From positions 1 to 24,367 of the forward strand of contig JBGZSM010000087.1 in NCBI GenBank assembly GCA_041853585.1: a DNA stretch of 24,367 nt. Direction: 5' to 3'. The stretch is from JAUNKE01 sp041853585 (GTDB lineage: Bacteria > Bacillota > Clostridia > Peptostreptococcales > Filifactoraceae). A model generated the notes under the pieces. That model ran no database searches. It was not told where the DNA came from and was given only the letters and a program-made list of their open reading frames with translations. The position numbers and the translations under genes are program-made. Positions 1 through 9,270 of this stretch are shown piece after piece. Position 1 is the first letter of the stretch. Each line of letters opens with the position of its first letter.

Positions 1-2298
1 TACCTCACAAGGAACATACACATCGGGAAGAAAATGCATTTCGATTTTGATAATCCCGTCGCCCTTGCAGGCATCGCAGCGGCCGCCGTTGACATTGAAG
101 CTGAATCTTCCTTTTTTATAGCCTCGCATTTTGGCATCGACCGTACTGGCGAACAGATCGCGAATATGGTCGAACACGCCCGTATAGGTTGCGGGATTTG
201 AGCGCGGCGTTCTTCCGATTGGGCTTTGGTCGATTTCAATCACTTTGTCGATATGCTCCAGCCCTTTGATTTCCTTAAAAAGTCCTTCCGGTCTTTTGGA
301 GCGATTGATTCGATTGACCACGCCCTTGTATAAAATTTCGTTGACGAGCGAGCTCTTGCCGGAGCCGGAGACGCCGGTCACGCAGGTCAACACCGAAAGC
401 GGAATCTTCACATCGATTCCTTTGAGGTTGTTCTCTTTTGCTCCGATGATTTCGATGCATTTGTCAAAATTTGCTTTTCTTCTTTTTTTCGGAACGGGAA
501 TTTCTTTTCTTCCGCTCAGATATTGTCCGGTCAACGATTTTTCATCTTTCAAAATTTCATCGACCGTTCCTTGAAAGACGATTTCTCCGCCATGCACGCC
601 GGCGCCCGGTCCGATATCGACGATTTGGTCCGCTTCAAACATCGTGTCCTCATCATGCTCTACGACAATCAGCGTGTTGCCGATGTCGGTCAGATGACGA
701 AGGGTCTTGAGCAGCCGCTCATTGTCGCGTTGATGCAATCCGATGCTCGGCTCGTCCAACACATAGAGCACGCCGACCAAAGCCGCTCCGATTTGAGTCG
801 CCAATCGGATACGCTGGGATTCCCCGCCCGAAAGCGTGCCCGAGCTTCGAGCCAAGGTCAGATAATCCAAGCCGACATCTTTCAAAAAGCTCAGACGCTG
901 TCGCAATTCCTTGATGATTTCTTTGGCGATGAATTCCTCTTTTTCCGTCAGCTTCAATTTCTCCAAAAAAGCCAAATGCTCGGTAATCGAAAGCTGTGTC
1001 AGCTCGGAAATATTCAGTCCGCCGACCGTTACCGCCAGAACCGCCTTGTCCAATCGCTGTTCGTTGCATGCCTCGCATGGCTTTTCATACATATAGCCTT
1101 CAATCTTGGTACGGATATATTCCGACGGCGTGTCACGATAGCGTCGCTCCAAATTCGTAATGACTCCTTCAAAAGGCGCGGAGTAAGTGCGTATTCCGTC
1201 GTTGAATTTACTTTCGTATTTGAACTCCAAAATCTCATCCGAGCCGTAGAGCAATTTTTGCTTAAAATCCTCAGGCAATTCACGATACGGCGTATCCATC
1301 GAGACACCGTTTTTTTGCGCCAAGGTTCGTATCATGCTGATATAAATCGAGTTTTCGTTGTTGTCGCTCGATGCCCAAGCTTCGACCGCATTCTCTCCCA
1401 AACTCAAATCTTCATTCGGAATGACCAAGGAAGGCGCGACCTTTCTTTTGACACCCAAACCGTTGCAGACGGAGCAGGCGCCATAAGGGGCATTGAACGA
1501 AAACATCCGCGGCGACACTTCGGAAATTGCGATTCCGTGGTCGGGGCAGGCGAATTTGGTAGAAAATAAAATTTCTTCGCCGTCGATAATTGAAACGATG
1601 ACGATTCCGTCCGTCTGCTTGAGCGCGGTTTCGATGGAATCGTTGAGTCGTCCTTCCACCCCTTCCCGAACAATCAGACGATCGATGATGATATCGATAT
1701 GATGCTTTTTATTTTTCTCCAATTTAATTTCGTCATTGATGTCGAACAATTCTCCGTTTATTCGTACTCGCACGAAACCTTCGTTTTTGATTGCCGACAA
1801 CACTTTCTCATGCGTTCCTTTTTTGCCTCGAATAACGGGAGCGATAATCTGTATCTTCGTATTCTCCCCCAAGTCCATCGTTTTATCGACGATTTCCTGC
1901 ACCGACATCGATTTGATTTCCTTGTTGCAGGTCGGACAATGCGGAATTCCGATATTCGCATAGAGCAAACGCAAATAGTCATAAATCTCCGTCACCGTAC
2001 CGACGGTCGAGCGCGGATTTTTAGATGTCGTCTTTTGGTCGATGGAAATCGCCGGCGACAAACCTTCGATATATTCGACTTCGGGCTTTTCCATCTGTCC
2101 CAAAAACTGACGCGCATAGGAGGACAAACTTTCGACATAGCGTCGCTGCCCTTCCGCATAGATGGTGTCAAAAGCCAAAGATGATTTTCCCGAGCCGGAA
2201 ATTCCGGTAAACACAATCATCTTGTTGCGGGGCAAAACGAGGTCAACGCTTTTGAGATTATGCTCCTTCGCCCCTTTTATAATTATTTTGTCATTCAT
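1..2298 (-). CDS. uvrA: Excinuclease ABC subunit A (UvrA), 3' end cut by window edge
   Basis: UvrA is the damage-sensing ABC-type ATPase of nucleotide excision repair; it loads UvrB onto lesions in the cytoplasm. I translated the minus strand from the ATG at 2298 and found one open frame of 766 codons reaching the window edge; about 175 residues of a usual ~940 should be missing. Visible parts: first Walker A GISGSGKS (residues 32-39), first-domain signature LSGGESQR (489-496), second Walker A GVSGSGKS (642-649), the zinc motif ending ACSVCNGLG, and the start of the second zinc module (CDACKGDG). The first zinc motif has CPDH, so a His may replace one Cys ligand. Its ATG overlaps the uvrB stop by one base (TAATG), implying translational coupling in a ctpA-uvrB-uvrA operon. 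Family identity is certain. Confidence 0.97.
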   Translation of the reverse strand, partial: MNDKIIIKGAKEHNLKSVDLVLPRNKMIVFTGISGSGKSSLAFDTIYAEGQRRYVESLSSYARQFLGQMEKPEVEYIEGLSPAISIDQKTTSKNPRSTVGTVTEIYDYLRLLYANIGIPHCPTCNKEIKSMSVQEIVDKTMDLGENTKIQIIAPVIRGKKGTHEKVLSAIKNEGFVRVRINGELFDINDEIKLEKNKKHHIDIIIDRLIVREGVEGRLNDSIETALKQTDGIVIVSIIDGEEILFSTKFACPDHGIAISEVSPRMFSFNAPYGACSVCNGLGVKRKVAPSLVIPNEDLSLGENAVEAWASSDNNENSIYISMIRTLAQKNGVSMDTPYRELPEDFKQKLLYGSDEILEFKYESKFNDGIRTYSAPFEGVITNLERRYRDTPSEYIRTKIEGYMYEKPCEACNEQRLDKAVLAVTVGGLNISELTQLSITEHLAFLEKLKLTEKEEFIAKEIIKELRQRLSFLKDVGLDYLTLARSSGTLSGGESQRIRLATQIGAALVGVLYVLDEPSIGLHQRDNERLLKTLRHLTDIGNTLIVVEHDEDTMFEADQIVDIGPGAGVHGGEIVFQGTVDEILKDEKSLTGQYLSGRKEIPVPKKRRKANFDKCIEIIGAKENNLKGIDVKIPLSVLTCVTGVSGSGKSSLVNEILYKGVVNRINRSKRPEGLFKEIKGLEHIDKVIEIDQSPIGRTPRSNPATYTGVFDHIRDLFASTVDAKMRGYKKGRFSFNVNGGRCDACKGDGIIKIEMHFLPDVYVPCEV

Positions 2299-4269
2299 TA
2301 CAGTTTTTTCTCCAGTTCTTTAATTCGGTCTCTCACCACGGCTGCATTTTCAAATTCCATCTTCTCCGCATACGCAAACATTTTTTCGGTAAGCTCGATA
2401 ATTTCTTTTTCAATCTCCTCACGCTGCATCGTTTCTTTGACGGTATATTTGTTTTCCTTCTCCGCTACCAATGTTGAAATATTTTCTCGTATATTCTTTG
2501 AAATTGTTCTCGGAACAATATTGTTTTCTTGATTAAAACGCTCCTGAATTTCGCGACGGCGCTGCGTTTCCTCAATCGCGACCGACATGGAGCGGGTAAT
2601 CGTATCCGCATACATGATGACGCGGCCGTTCGCATTTCGCGCGGCACGACCGATGGTCTGAATCAGCGAAGTTTCTGAGCGCAAAAAGCCCTCTTTGTCC
2701 GCATCCAAAATCGCAACGAGCGAAACCTCCGGAATATCCAACCCTTCACGCAGAAGGTTGATTCCGATGAGCACATCGAATACACCCAAGCGCAAATCCT
2801 TGATGATTTCGATTCGCTCCAGCGTTTCGACATCGGAATGAAGATATCGCACTTTAATTCCCGCTTTTTCCAAAAAAGCGGTCAGATTTTCAGCCATTTT
2901 TTTTGGTCAGCGTCGTAATCACAACACGCTCGCCGTTCTCAATCACCTGATTGATTTCTCCTATTAGATCGTCGATTTGATTTTCAATCGGACGAATTTC
3001 GATTTTCGGGTCAAGCAGACCGGTCGGACGGATAATCTGCTCGGCAAATGCCTGCGAATGTTCCATCTCATAACGCCCCGGCGTTGCCGATACAAAAAGT
3101 ATCTGATTCGCCACATCGATGAATTCGTCAAATTTCAGCGGTCTGTTATCCGCCGCGGACGGCAGACGAAAACCGTAATCTATCAGCGTACCTTTGCGCG
3201 ATTGGTCACCCGCATACATCGCATTGAGCTGCGGAATCGTCACATGCGACTCGTCGATGATGATGAGAAAATCCTCGGGGAAAAAGTCTATCAAAGTAAA
3301 AGCTCGCTCGCCCGCTTCCCGTCCGGTCAAATGTCTCGAATAATTTTCCACGCCTTTGCAGGTTCCGATTTCCTGAAGCATTTCAATATCATATCGCGTG
3401 CGCTGTGCCAAGCGCTGATTTTCGAGCAGCATATCATTGTCCACGAAATATTGCAGTCTTTCTTCAAGCTCTTCACGAATCTTCACGATGGCTCTGTCCA
3501 ATTTTTCCTTGCTCGTTACATAATGCGATGCCGGAAAAATCGAAACATGGCTGCGCTCACCGATTATTTTTCCGGTGATATGGTCGATTTCGACGATTCG
3601 CTCGATTTCATCGCCAAAAAATTCGATACGCAATCCGCGCACATCGGTATTAGCGGGAATGATTTCCAAAATATCGCCGCGCACTCGAAAATTACCGCGC
3701 GTAAAATTGATATCATTTCGCTCGTATTGGATTTCGACGAGCTCACGAATCACTTCGTCGCGGTCCTTTTGCATATTCGGGCGCAAAGATACCATCAGAT
3801 ATTCGTATTCTTCCGGATCTCCCAAACCGTAGATGCACGAAACCGATGCGACGATGATTACATCGCGTCGCTCCAAAACGGATGCGGTCGCGCTGTGTCG
3901 CAGCTTGTCGATTTCTTCATTGATTTGCGAATCCTTTTCGATATAGGTGTCCGTTACCGGAACATAGGCTTCCGGCTGATAATAATCATAGTAGCTCACA
4001 AAATATTCGACAGCATTGTTCGGAAAAAACTCCTTGAACTCGGAATAAAGTTGCGCCGCCAAGGTTTTATTGTGCGCAATCACGAGAGTCGGCTTGCCGG
4101 TATTTTTGATGATATTCGCCATTGTAAAAGTTTTTCCCGAGCCGGTCACGCCCAGCAAGGTCTGAAATTTGTTGCCCTCATGGATGGACTGCGTCATTTC
4201 TTCGATCGCTTTGGGTTGGTCTCCGCAAGGCAACATTTCCGTACCCAGTTCAAAATTATTTTCCTGCAT
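2298..4269 (-). pseudogene. uvrB: Excinuclease ABC subunit B (UvrB), apparent +1 frameshift in an A8 run
   Basis: UvrB is the helicase-like core of nucleotide excision repair that receives damaged DNA from UvrA and recruits UvrC. It appears as two pieces: 4269-2890 (459 codons) with Walker A GVTGSGKT (40-47), the beta-hairpin around YYDYYQPEAYVP (93-104) and DESH (339-342); and 2897-2298 (199 codons) with helicase motifs (INLLREGLDIP, QTIGRAARN) and the C-terminal UvrC-binding UVR domain. The break lies in eight A residues (2897-2904): with seven, the frame reads LTKKMAEN and gives a normal protein of about 656 residues; with eight it ends at TGA after KKNG. No other damage is visible, so this may be a sequencing error, RNA-polymerase slippage or a recent mutation. 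The ATG at 4269 overlaps the end of ctpA by 14 bases and has only a weak ribosome binding site. Confidence 0.9.
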
Positions 4270-5443
4270 TCTTTGTCAACAGCTCCTTTGCATAATCCAG
4301 TTCTTTGCCCGTATCCACTTCATAGTCGGGCTTGATTCCGATTTTGTGAATCTTATTTTTTTTCGGCGTCAAATATTCGCTCGTCGTAATCTGATATCCG
4401 TCGCCTGAAAAATTCGTGTAGGTAGTCTGAATGATTCCCTTGCCGAAAGTCGTCGTTCCGACGATTTTTGCCGCTTCATAATCCTTGATGGCGCCGACCA
4501 GAATTTCGGAAGACGATGCGGAATATTCATCGACCAACACGATGATTTCAAAATCAGACTCCTTGTCCACGCTCGACAGATGCTCCTTCATCTCCTCCTT
4601 GCGCGAATTGGTAAAATAAATATTTTGTTTTCCGACGATGCTGCCGGCGATTTTGCTCGCCTCATTCACCAAACCGCCGGGATTATTTCGAAGGTCGATT
4701 ATCAATTTTTGGATGCCCTGTTTGTCAAATTCTCGAATCGCTTGAATATAATCGTCATAGGTCGTGTGAATAAAGAATTTTATTTTTACATAGCCGATGT
4801 CGTCCATCACTTCGCTCTCGACGGAGCTTTCGATTTGAACATCTCTATCCACTTCAAATTCAAGCATCTTTTCCTCTCGCTCGACGACGATTTTCGCCTT
4901 GGTATATTTTCCGAAAAAAGCATATTCCTTGCTATCCTCGCGCAAAGAACTCAATACTTCCTGATAGCTTTCATCCGTCAGCTCGATGCCGTTGACCGAA
5001 ACGATTCGGTCGCCGACTTTGAGTCCCGCCGCTTCCGCCGGTCTGCCCTCGATGATTTCTATAATAACGAATTCTTTATTTTTTGTGCGCTCCAATCGGA
5101 TTCCGATTCCGACCGACTCGCCGTTGTCTCTCAATTTTTTAGCTTCGATTTCTTCTTTCGTATAATATCTCGAATATCCGTCGGGCAATGAAGAAAACAT
5201 CCCGCGAATCGCACCTTTGGATATTTCGTCGGCATCCGTTTCGACATAATATTTATTTTCGATTTGTATTCGATAGGAAATAATCTGTCGCAATTCTTTA
5301 AAATGCTGATATTCCTTTGAGGTAATCACCGCTCTGTTTAAAATCTGCAAATCGACTCCCGACAAAATCAATCCGAAAACAACAATGGATATCAATGAAA
5401 ATGTCGAAGTGATGGTCAACAGTATCTTCTGTGTCTTATTCAT
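4256..5443 (-). CDS. ctpA: Carboxy-terminal processing protease (S41 family, PDZ domain)
   Basis: A 395-residue membrane-anchored serine protease of the CtpA/Prc family, which trims or degrades proteins outside the membrane. Residues about 7-28 form a hydrophobic anchor; a PDZ domain follows at about 100-175 (GRPAEAAGLKVGDRIVSVNG is its core). The S41 catalytic domain carries LIIDLRNNPGG, then SASSSE with predicted nucleophile Ser310, and TFGKG with predicted general base Lys335; the 25-residue spacing matches known family members. The ATG follows a good site (GGAG, 6 bases upstream). It is the first gene before uvrB and uvrA and overlaps uvrB by 14 bases, an arrangement common in Clostridia although no functional link to DNA repair is established. 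A promoter of its own is likely between rnfB and this gene. Confidence 0.93.
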   Translation of the reverse strand: MNKTQKILLTITSTFSLISIVVFGLILSGVDLQILNRAVITSKEYQHFKELRQIISYRIQIENKYYVETDADEISKGAIRGMFSSLPDGYSRYYTKEEIEAKKLRDNGESVGIGIRLERTKNKEFVIIEIIEGRPAEAAGLKVGDRIVSVNGIELTDESYQEVLSSLREDSKEYAFFGKYTKAKIVVEREEKMLEFEVDRDVQIESSVESEVMDDIGYVKIKFFIHTTYDDYIQAIREFDKQGIQKLIIDLRNNPGGLVNEASKIAGSIVGKQNIYFTNSRKEEMKEHLSSVDKESDFEIIVLVDEYSASSSEILVGAIKDYEAAKIVGTTTFGKGIIQTTYTNFSGDGYQITTSEYLTPKKNKIHKIGIKPDYEVDTGKELDYAKELLTKNAGK

Positions 5444-5453
5444 ATCTTCTCCA

Positions 5454-5486
5454 TAAAATAAAAACTCCGGAATAACTCCAGAGTTT
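5454..5486 (-). terminator. Rho-independent terminator of the rnf operon
   Basis: On the minus strand AAACTCTGGA (5486-5477) and TCCGGAGTTT (5471-5462) pair over ten bases with one G-T pair and a five-base loop, followed by TTATTTTA. It lies about 36 bases after the rnfB stop, the expected place for the operon's end. Confidence 0.8.
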
Positions 5487-5515
5487 ATTATATCACTTTT
5501 TGTCGTATTTGTCTG
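5487..5515 (-). promoter_or_regulatory. Probable promoter of ctpA-uvrB-uvrA
   Basis: Minus-strand TATAAT (5487-5492) lies 17 bases from CAGACA (5510-5515), which matches four of six positions of the TTGACA consensus. It sits directly after the rnfB stop. The expected transcription start, near 5480, falls inside the rnf terminator hairpin, so transcripts made here would carry only half of the stem. This is inferred from consensus alone. Confidence 0.5.
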
Positions 5516-5522
5516 TTTGTTC

Positions 5523-6524
5523 TTATTGTAATTCTTGTGGTAATTGCGGTATCATATTGATTGCTTTTTTCGGGCATTTTTTTGCACAAACGGAGCAACC
5601 GATACATTTTTCTTTGTCAACGACATGAAGTTGTTTCACTTCGCCGGTGATTGCTTCGACCGGACAATTCTTTGCACAGATGGTGCAGCCGATGCACAAA
5701 TCGGGAACGATGTCCGCCTTCTTGCGTTTGGACAAATCGCCGCTGATGGCTTTGGTCGGACATTTTTGCGTGCAGACCATACATTCGGTACATTTGTCAT
5801 AATCGATTTTCGCCACATTGCCTACAACATGAATGGCGTCAAATTTGCAATTCTTTTCGCAGATTCCGCAGGCGATACAACCCACCGAGCAGTTCACCTT
5901 GACCTGTTTTCCGACTTCTTTGTTGATACATTCCACAATGACCGATTTATTTTCCGGTTTGATTTCAATAATTTGTTTCGGACAAGCGGCAACGCATTTT
6001 CCGCAAGCGACGCATTTTTCAGTATCCACTTCCGCAATGCCGCCCGCGTTGATATAAATCGCGTCGAAAGGACAAACCGCAACGCAGGTTCCAAAACCCA
6101 TACATCCGTATTCACAACTCTTCGGCCCATTGCCGACGATTACCGCCGCCCGACAATCCCGGATTCCGAAATACTCCGCTTTGTTGCTCGCATTTTCACA
6201 TGTTCCTTTGCAGAGCACCTTGGCCACTTTTCGATCACCCGCCTCCGCAGACACGCCCATAATTTCAGCAATCATTTCCGCTACGGGAGCACCGCCGACC
6301 GGACAGGCGTTGACCGGCGCTTGTCCGCTTGCAATAGCCGCTGCAAGTCCTCCGCAACCGGGGAAGCCGCAGCCACCACAGTTTGCGCCCGGCAATGCGT
6401 TCAACACCGCTTCTTCCTTCGGGTCGATTTCAATGGCAAAAATTTTGGAAGCATAGGACAGTCCCGCGCCGAAAACCAAACCCATCGCAGACAAGCTCAA
6501 AACTGAATTTAATAATTGACTCAT
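5523..6524 (-). CDS. rnfB: Rnf complex subunit B, multi-cluster ferredoxin-like protein
   Basis: RnfB accepts electrons from reduced ferredoxin and passes them into the membrane-bound Rnf complex. The 333-residue protein has an N-terminal membrane helix (about 6-27), a four-Fe-S motif with Cys49, 52, 57 and 74 (CGGCGFPGC), then six further Cys quartets: about 137-151, 171-181, 212-226, 245-255, 277-287 and 307-317. That predicts up to seven [4Fe-4S] clusters, more than the three typical of proteobacterial RnfB/RsxB. It is the last gene of rnfCDGEAB, starting eight bases after rnfA behind GGAGGAAGT. The extra clusters fit the longer RnfB of clostridial and acetogenic Rnf systems. Confidence 0.96.
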   Translation of the reverse strand: MSQLLNSVLSLSAMGLVFGAGLSYASKIFAIEIDPKEEAVLNALPGANCGGCGFPGCGGLAAAIASGQAPVNACPVGGAPVAEMIAEIMGVSAEAGDRKVAKVLCKGTCENASNKAEYFGIRDCRAAVIVGNGPKSCEYGCMGFGTCVAVCPFDAIYINAGGIAEVDTEKCVACGKCVAACPKQIIEIKPENKSVIVECINKEVGKQVKVNCSVGCIACGICEKNCKFDAIHVVGNVAKIDYDKCTECMVCTQKCPTKAISGDLSKRKKADIVPDLCIGCTICAKNCPVEAITGEVKQLHVVDKEKCIGCSVCAKKCPKKAINMIPQLPQELQ

Positions 6525-6532
6525 ACTTCCTC

Positions 6533-7111
6533 CTACTTAACCAACCCTTGAAAACCTAAAAAGGCAATCGACATGATGCCTGCCGTAATCAACGCAATCG
6601 GATAGCCTTGGAAAGACTCCGGAATATCCGACAATTCCAATCGCTCACGAATTCCGGCAAATAATACGATGGACAATGTAAATCCGAGCGCGCCGCCCGC
6701 ACCGTTAAAAATCGTTTGAATAAGATTAAATTCACTCTCGATATTCAAAATCGCAACGCCAAGCACCGCACAGTTGGTTGTAATCAAAGGTAAGAATACG
6801 CCCAAAGCCTGATAGAGCGTCGGAGACATTTTTTGAATAATCATCTCGACCAATTGAACCAGAGCCGCAATTACCAAGATAAATGCAATCGTCTGCATAA
6901 ATTCTATCTTCAGCGGAACGAGAATGAGATTCTGCACAATCCAAGTGATGATGGATGCGAGCACGATAACAAAAGTAACCGCCATTCCCATACCAAGTGC
7001 CGTTTCAATCTTTTTCGATACGCCCAAAAAAGGACAGATTCCCAAAAACTTGGACATAACGAAGTTGTTGACAAAGATTGATGCAACCAGAATAATAAAT
7101 ATCTCCTTCAT
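6533..7111 (-). CDS. rnfA: Rnf complex subunit A, membrane protein
   Basis: RnfA is an integral membrane subunit (192 residues, about six helices) of the ion-translocating ferredoxin:NAD+ oxidoreductase. With its paralogue RnfE it forms a pseudo-symmetric pair holding an intramembrane iron-sulfur centre in the related Nqr/Rnf structures; the likely ligands are Cys26 (in LGICPFLGVS) and Cys114 (in TNCAVLGVA). It starts three bases after the rnfE stop with AAAGGATAGGTT ahead of the ATG and is followed eight bases later by rnfB. The NNFVMSKFLGICPFLGVS opening is characteristic of RnfA and separates it from RnfE. Confidence 0.96.
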   Translation of the reverse strand: MKEIFIILVASIFVNNFVMSKFLGICPFLGVSKKIETALGMGMAVTFVIVLASIITWIVQNLILVPLKIEFMQTIAFILVIAALVQLVEMIIQKMSPTLYQALGVFLPLITTNCAVLGVAILNIESEFNLIQTIFNGAGGALGFTLSIVLFAGIRERLELSDIPESFQGYPIALITAGIMSIAFLGFQGLVK

Positions 7112-7114
7112 AAC

Positions 7115-7708
7115 CTATCCTTTCTTTGCGCTGAGTTTATTTTTAATCGCCAACAGGGCGCCTAATACCAAAAATGCTCCCGGCGGCAATATCATAATCA
7201 ATGCCGGTTGAAAAGTTTCGCCGAACAACGAAAATCCGAAAGCCGAGCCGTTGCCGAAAAACTCACGAATCAAGCCCAAAGTTGTCAATGCCATCGTAAA
7301 ACCGAGTCCCATTCCGATTCCGTCAAAAATGGATGCAACCGGATTGTTTTTGGATGCAAAACTTTCCGCCCGTGCCAAGATAATACAGTTCACAACGATT
7401 AGCGGAATAAAAAGTCCAAGCGCCTTATCCAATGCAGGCACAAAAGCCTTGAGCAACATTCCCACAATCGTTACAAAGGATGCGATAACGATGACATAAG
7501 CCGGAATACGAATCTTCGACGGAATCACCTTTCGCAACAAGGAAATAAAAAGATTGGACATCATCAAAACCACCGTCGTCGCGATTCCCATACCGAATCC
7601 GTTGATAGCCGATGTCGTAACCGCAAGTGTCGGACACATTCCCAAAACTTGTGAAAAAGTCGGGTTCTCATCCACGATACCGTTTTTTATAATTTTAAAG
7701 ATATTCAT
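7115..7708 (-). CDS. rnfE: Rnf complex subunit E, membrane protein
   Basis: RnfE, 197 residues with about six membrane helices, is the partner of RnfA in the membrane core of Rnf. It shows the family opening NGIVDENPTFSQVLGMCPTL, with Cys25, and VNCIILARAE, with Cys108, the expected pair of iron-sulfur ligands. The ATG at 7708 follows GGGGG and lies eight bases after the rnfG stop. The order C-D-G-E-A-B is that of anaerobic Bacillota. Whether Na+ or H+ is pumped cannot be told from the sequence. Confidence 0.96.
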   Translation of the reverse strand: MNIFKIIKNGIVDENPTFSQVLGMCPTLAVTTSAINGFGMGIATTVVLMMSNLFISLLRKVIPSKIRIPAYVIVIASFVTIVGMLLKAFVPALDKALGLFIPLIVVNCIILARAESFASKNNPVASIFDGIGMGLGFTMALTTLGLIREFFGNGSAFGFSLFGETFQPALIMILPPGAFLVLGALLAIKNKLSAKKG

Positions 7709-7716
7709 AAATCCCC

Positions 7717-8274
7717 CTAACTCAATTCACTTTTATATAGAGCAATCGCCGCATTCACTCCGCTGCTTACCGCTTTGGAAGTGATGGTCGCACCCGAAAT
7801 AGCTACGATTTCACTCTCCGCGCCCGTTGCGTTCTTGCTGACAAAAACTTCTTTTTCAGTAGAAAGCGTCATAAACTGTTCGATGAATTTCGGTTCCGTC
7901 GCCTTAGCACCGAGACCCGGTGTTTCATTCAAAGTTCCGAGTTTCACACCCGCAAGCGTTCCATCCTTTTTGATTCCCGTAATCACATCGAAAGCACCGC
8001 CGTAACCCTTGGTTTTGGTCGTTATGATATAGCCGATTTCATCCGAAGAGCCGATTGCCTTATAGACTTCCACAACTTCTTCGCCGAAATCTCCTTCGAC
8101 CTTTTCAAAGGAGCTCGCATCCGGCAAAAGTTCTTTTCGGGCAAGCTCTTTCGCTTCCATTTCTTTCTGCTCGATAATCGGCGCGGTAATACTGTTGACC
8201 GATGCCAAAATGCCCGACGCCACCAAACTGATGATTGCCAAAATCAATCCCAAGCGTATTACATCATTTTTCAT
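7717..8274 (-). CDS. rnfG: Rnf complex subunit G, FMN-binding
   Basis: RnfG is an electron carrier with one N-terminal membrane helix (about 8-28) and an extracytoplasmic FMN-binding domain; 185 residues here. FMN is attached through a phosphoester to a threonine in the S/T-G-A-T motif, seen as SGATITSKAV, which points to Thr163. The NETPGLGAKA segment (about 116-125) is also typical. The ATG overlaps the rnfD stop by one base (TAATG), and its ribosome binding site GGGGAGG lies inside rnfD, so the two are translationally coupled. Confidence 0.95.
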   Translation of the reverse strand: MKNDVIRLGLILAIISLVASGILASVNSITAPIIEQKEMEAKELARKELLPDASSFEKVEGDFGEEVVEVYKAIGSSDEIGYIITTKTKGYGGAFDVITGIKKDGTLAGVKLGTLNETPGLGAKATEPKFIEQFMTLSTEKEVFVSKNATGAESEIVAISGATITSKAVSSGVNAAIALYKSELS

Positions 8275-9263
8275 TACGCCACCTCCCCGAATTTTTTCGG
8301 CACGATAAATTTATCCAGAAGCGGAGTTGCAACATTCATCAACAAAATGGAATAAGAAACGCCCTCTGGATATCCGCCGTAGTATCGAATAAGGGAAGTT
8401 AAAAATCCGCAGCCGAAAGCATACACGATTTGCGCTCGCGTGTTCACCGGTGAGCTCGCATAATCCGTCGCCATAAAGAATGCGCCTAAGAACAGACCGC
8501 CCGCAAAAAGATTATAAATCGCCATCGTCCATTCAAATCCCGAGAAGATAAATGTCAAAATGAAAACCGTCGCCAAATATACCACCGGCACATGATAGCT
8601 GATCACGCCGCGATAAATCAGATACAGACCGCCGAGCAAAAGTAAAATCGCCGACACTTCGCCGATACAGCCGCCCGTTCTTCCGATAATCATGTCGGTC
8701 AATGTGATGTTGCCGACGCCATTGGAAACTTCCGCCAACACTTCCGGATTTGCAAAAGGACGAATCGGGAAAGAAGTCGCAGCTTTGATAATCGATAGCG
8801 GAGTCGCCGTACTGACGGCATCCGCTCCCGGCGTCGTCCAAGTTGTCATCGGAACCGGCCAAGATGCAAGCAAAACCGCTCGCGCCGCAAGCGCCGGATT
8901 GATGAAATTGTGACCGATGCCTCCAAAAAGCTGTTTTGCAACGACGATTGCAAAGACCGAACCGATTAGAGTAATCCACCAAGGCAAAGTCGGCGGCACA
9001 TTCATCGCGAGCAACAAGCCAGTTACGACAGCCGACAAGTCCGAAATCGTCACCGGTTTTTTCATCAGCTTCTGTGTGATGAATTCCGCAGCAACCGCAC
9101 CGATGACGGCAACTACTACATTGATTGCCGCTGAAATTCCAAAGAAATATATTCCTGCCAAAGTTGCCGGCAAGAGTGCAATGATAACATCCCGCATAAT
9201 CGTGCTGACCTTCGTTCCGGTTTGAATATGCGGAGAAGATGATACTAACAATCTATTTTCCAT
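8274..9263 (-). CDS. rnfD: Rnf complex subunit D, FMN-binding membrane protein
   Basis: RnfD is a polytopic membrane subunit (329 residues, roughly nine to ten hydrophobic segments) related to NqrB and probably part of the ion path. It begins LLVSSSPHIQ, a typical RnfD start. A covalent FMN is expected on a threonine in the motif usually read SGATPL; here it is STATPL (151-156), giving Thr154 as the likely site. GGIGHNFINPALAARA (114-129) is a strong family signature. The ATG follows GGTGAG, seven bases after rnfC. Confidence 0.95.
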   Translation of the reverse strand: MENRLLVSSSPHIQTGTKVSTIMRDVIIALLPATLAGIYFFGISAAINVVVAVIGAVAAEFITQKLMKKPVTISDLSAVVTGLLLAMNVPPTLPWWITLIGSVFAIVVAKQLFGGIGHNFINPALAARAVLLASWPVPMTTWTTPGADAVSTATPLSIIKAATSFPIRPFANPEVLAEVSNGVGNITLTDMIIGRTGGCIGEVSAILLLLGGLYLIYRGVISYHVPVVYLATVFILTFIFSGFEWTMAIYNLFAGGLFLGAFFMATDYASSPVNTRAQIVYAFGCGFLTSLIRYYGGYPEGVSYSILLMNVATPLLDKFIVPKKFGEVA

Positions 9264-9270
9264 AACTCAC

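Noticed and set aside
523..1569. Long plus-strand open frame (348 codons) opposite uvrA
   Set aside because: Minus strand codes for conserved UvrA throughout; the plus frame matches no family and is a shadow of codon bias.
2977..4335. Plus-strand frame of 452 codons opposite uvrB
   Set aside because: No recognisable motif or ribosome binding site; the opposite strand is clear UvrB.
5544..6506. Plus-strand frame of 320 codons opposite rnfB
   Set aside because: Its apparent repeats mirror the Cys quartets of RnfB on the other strand.
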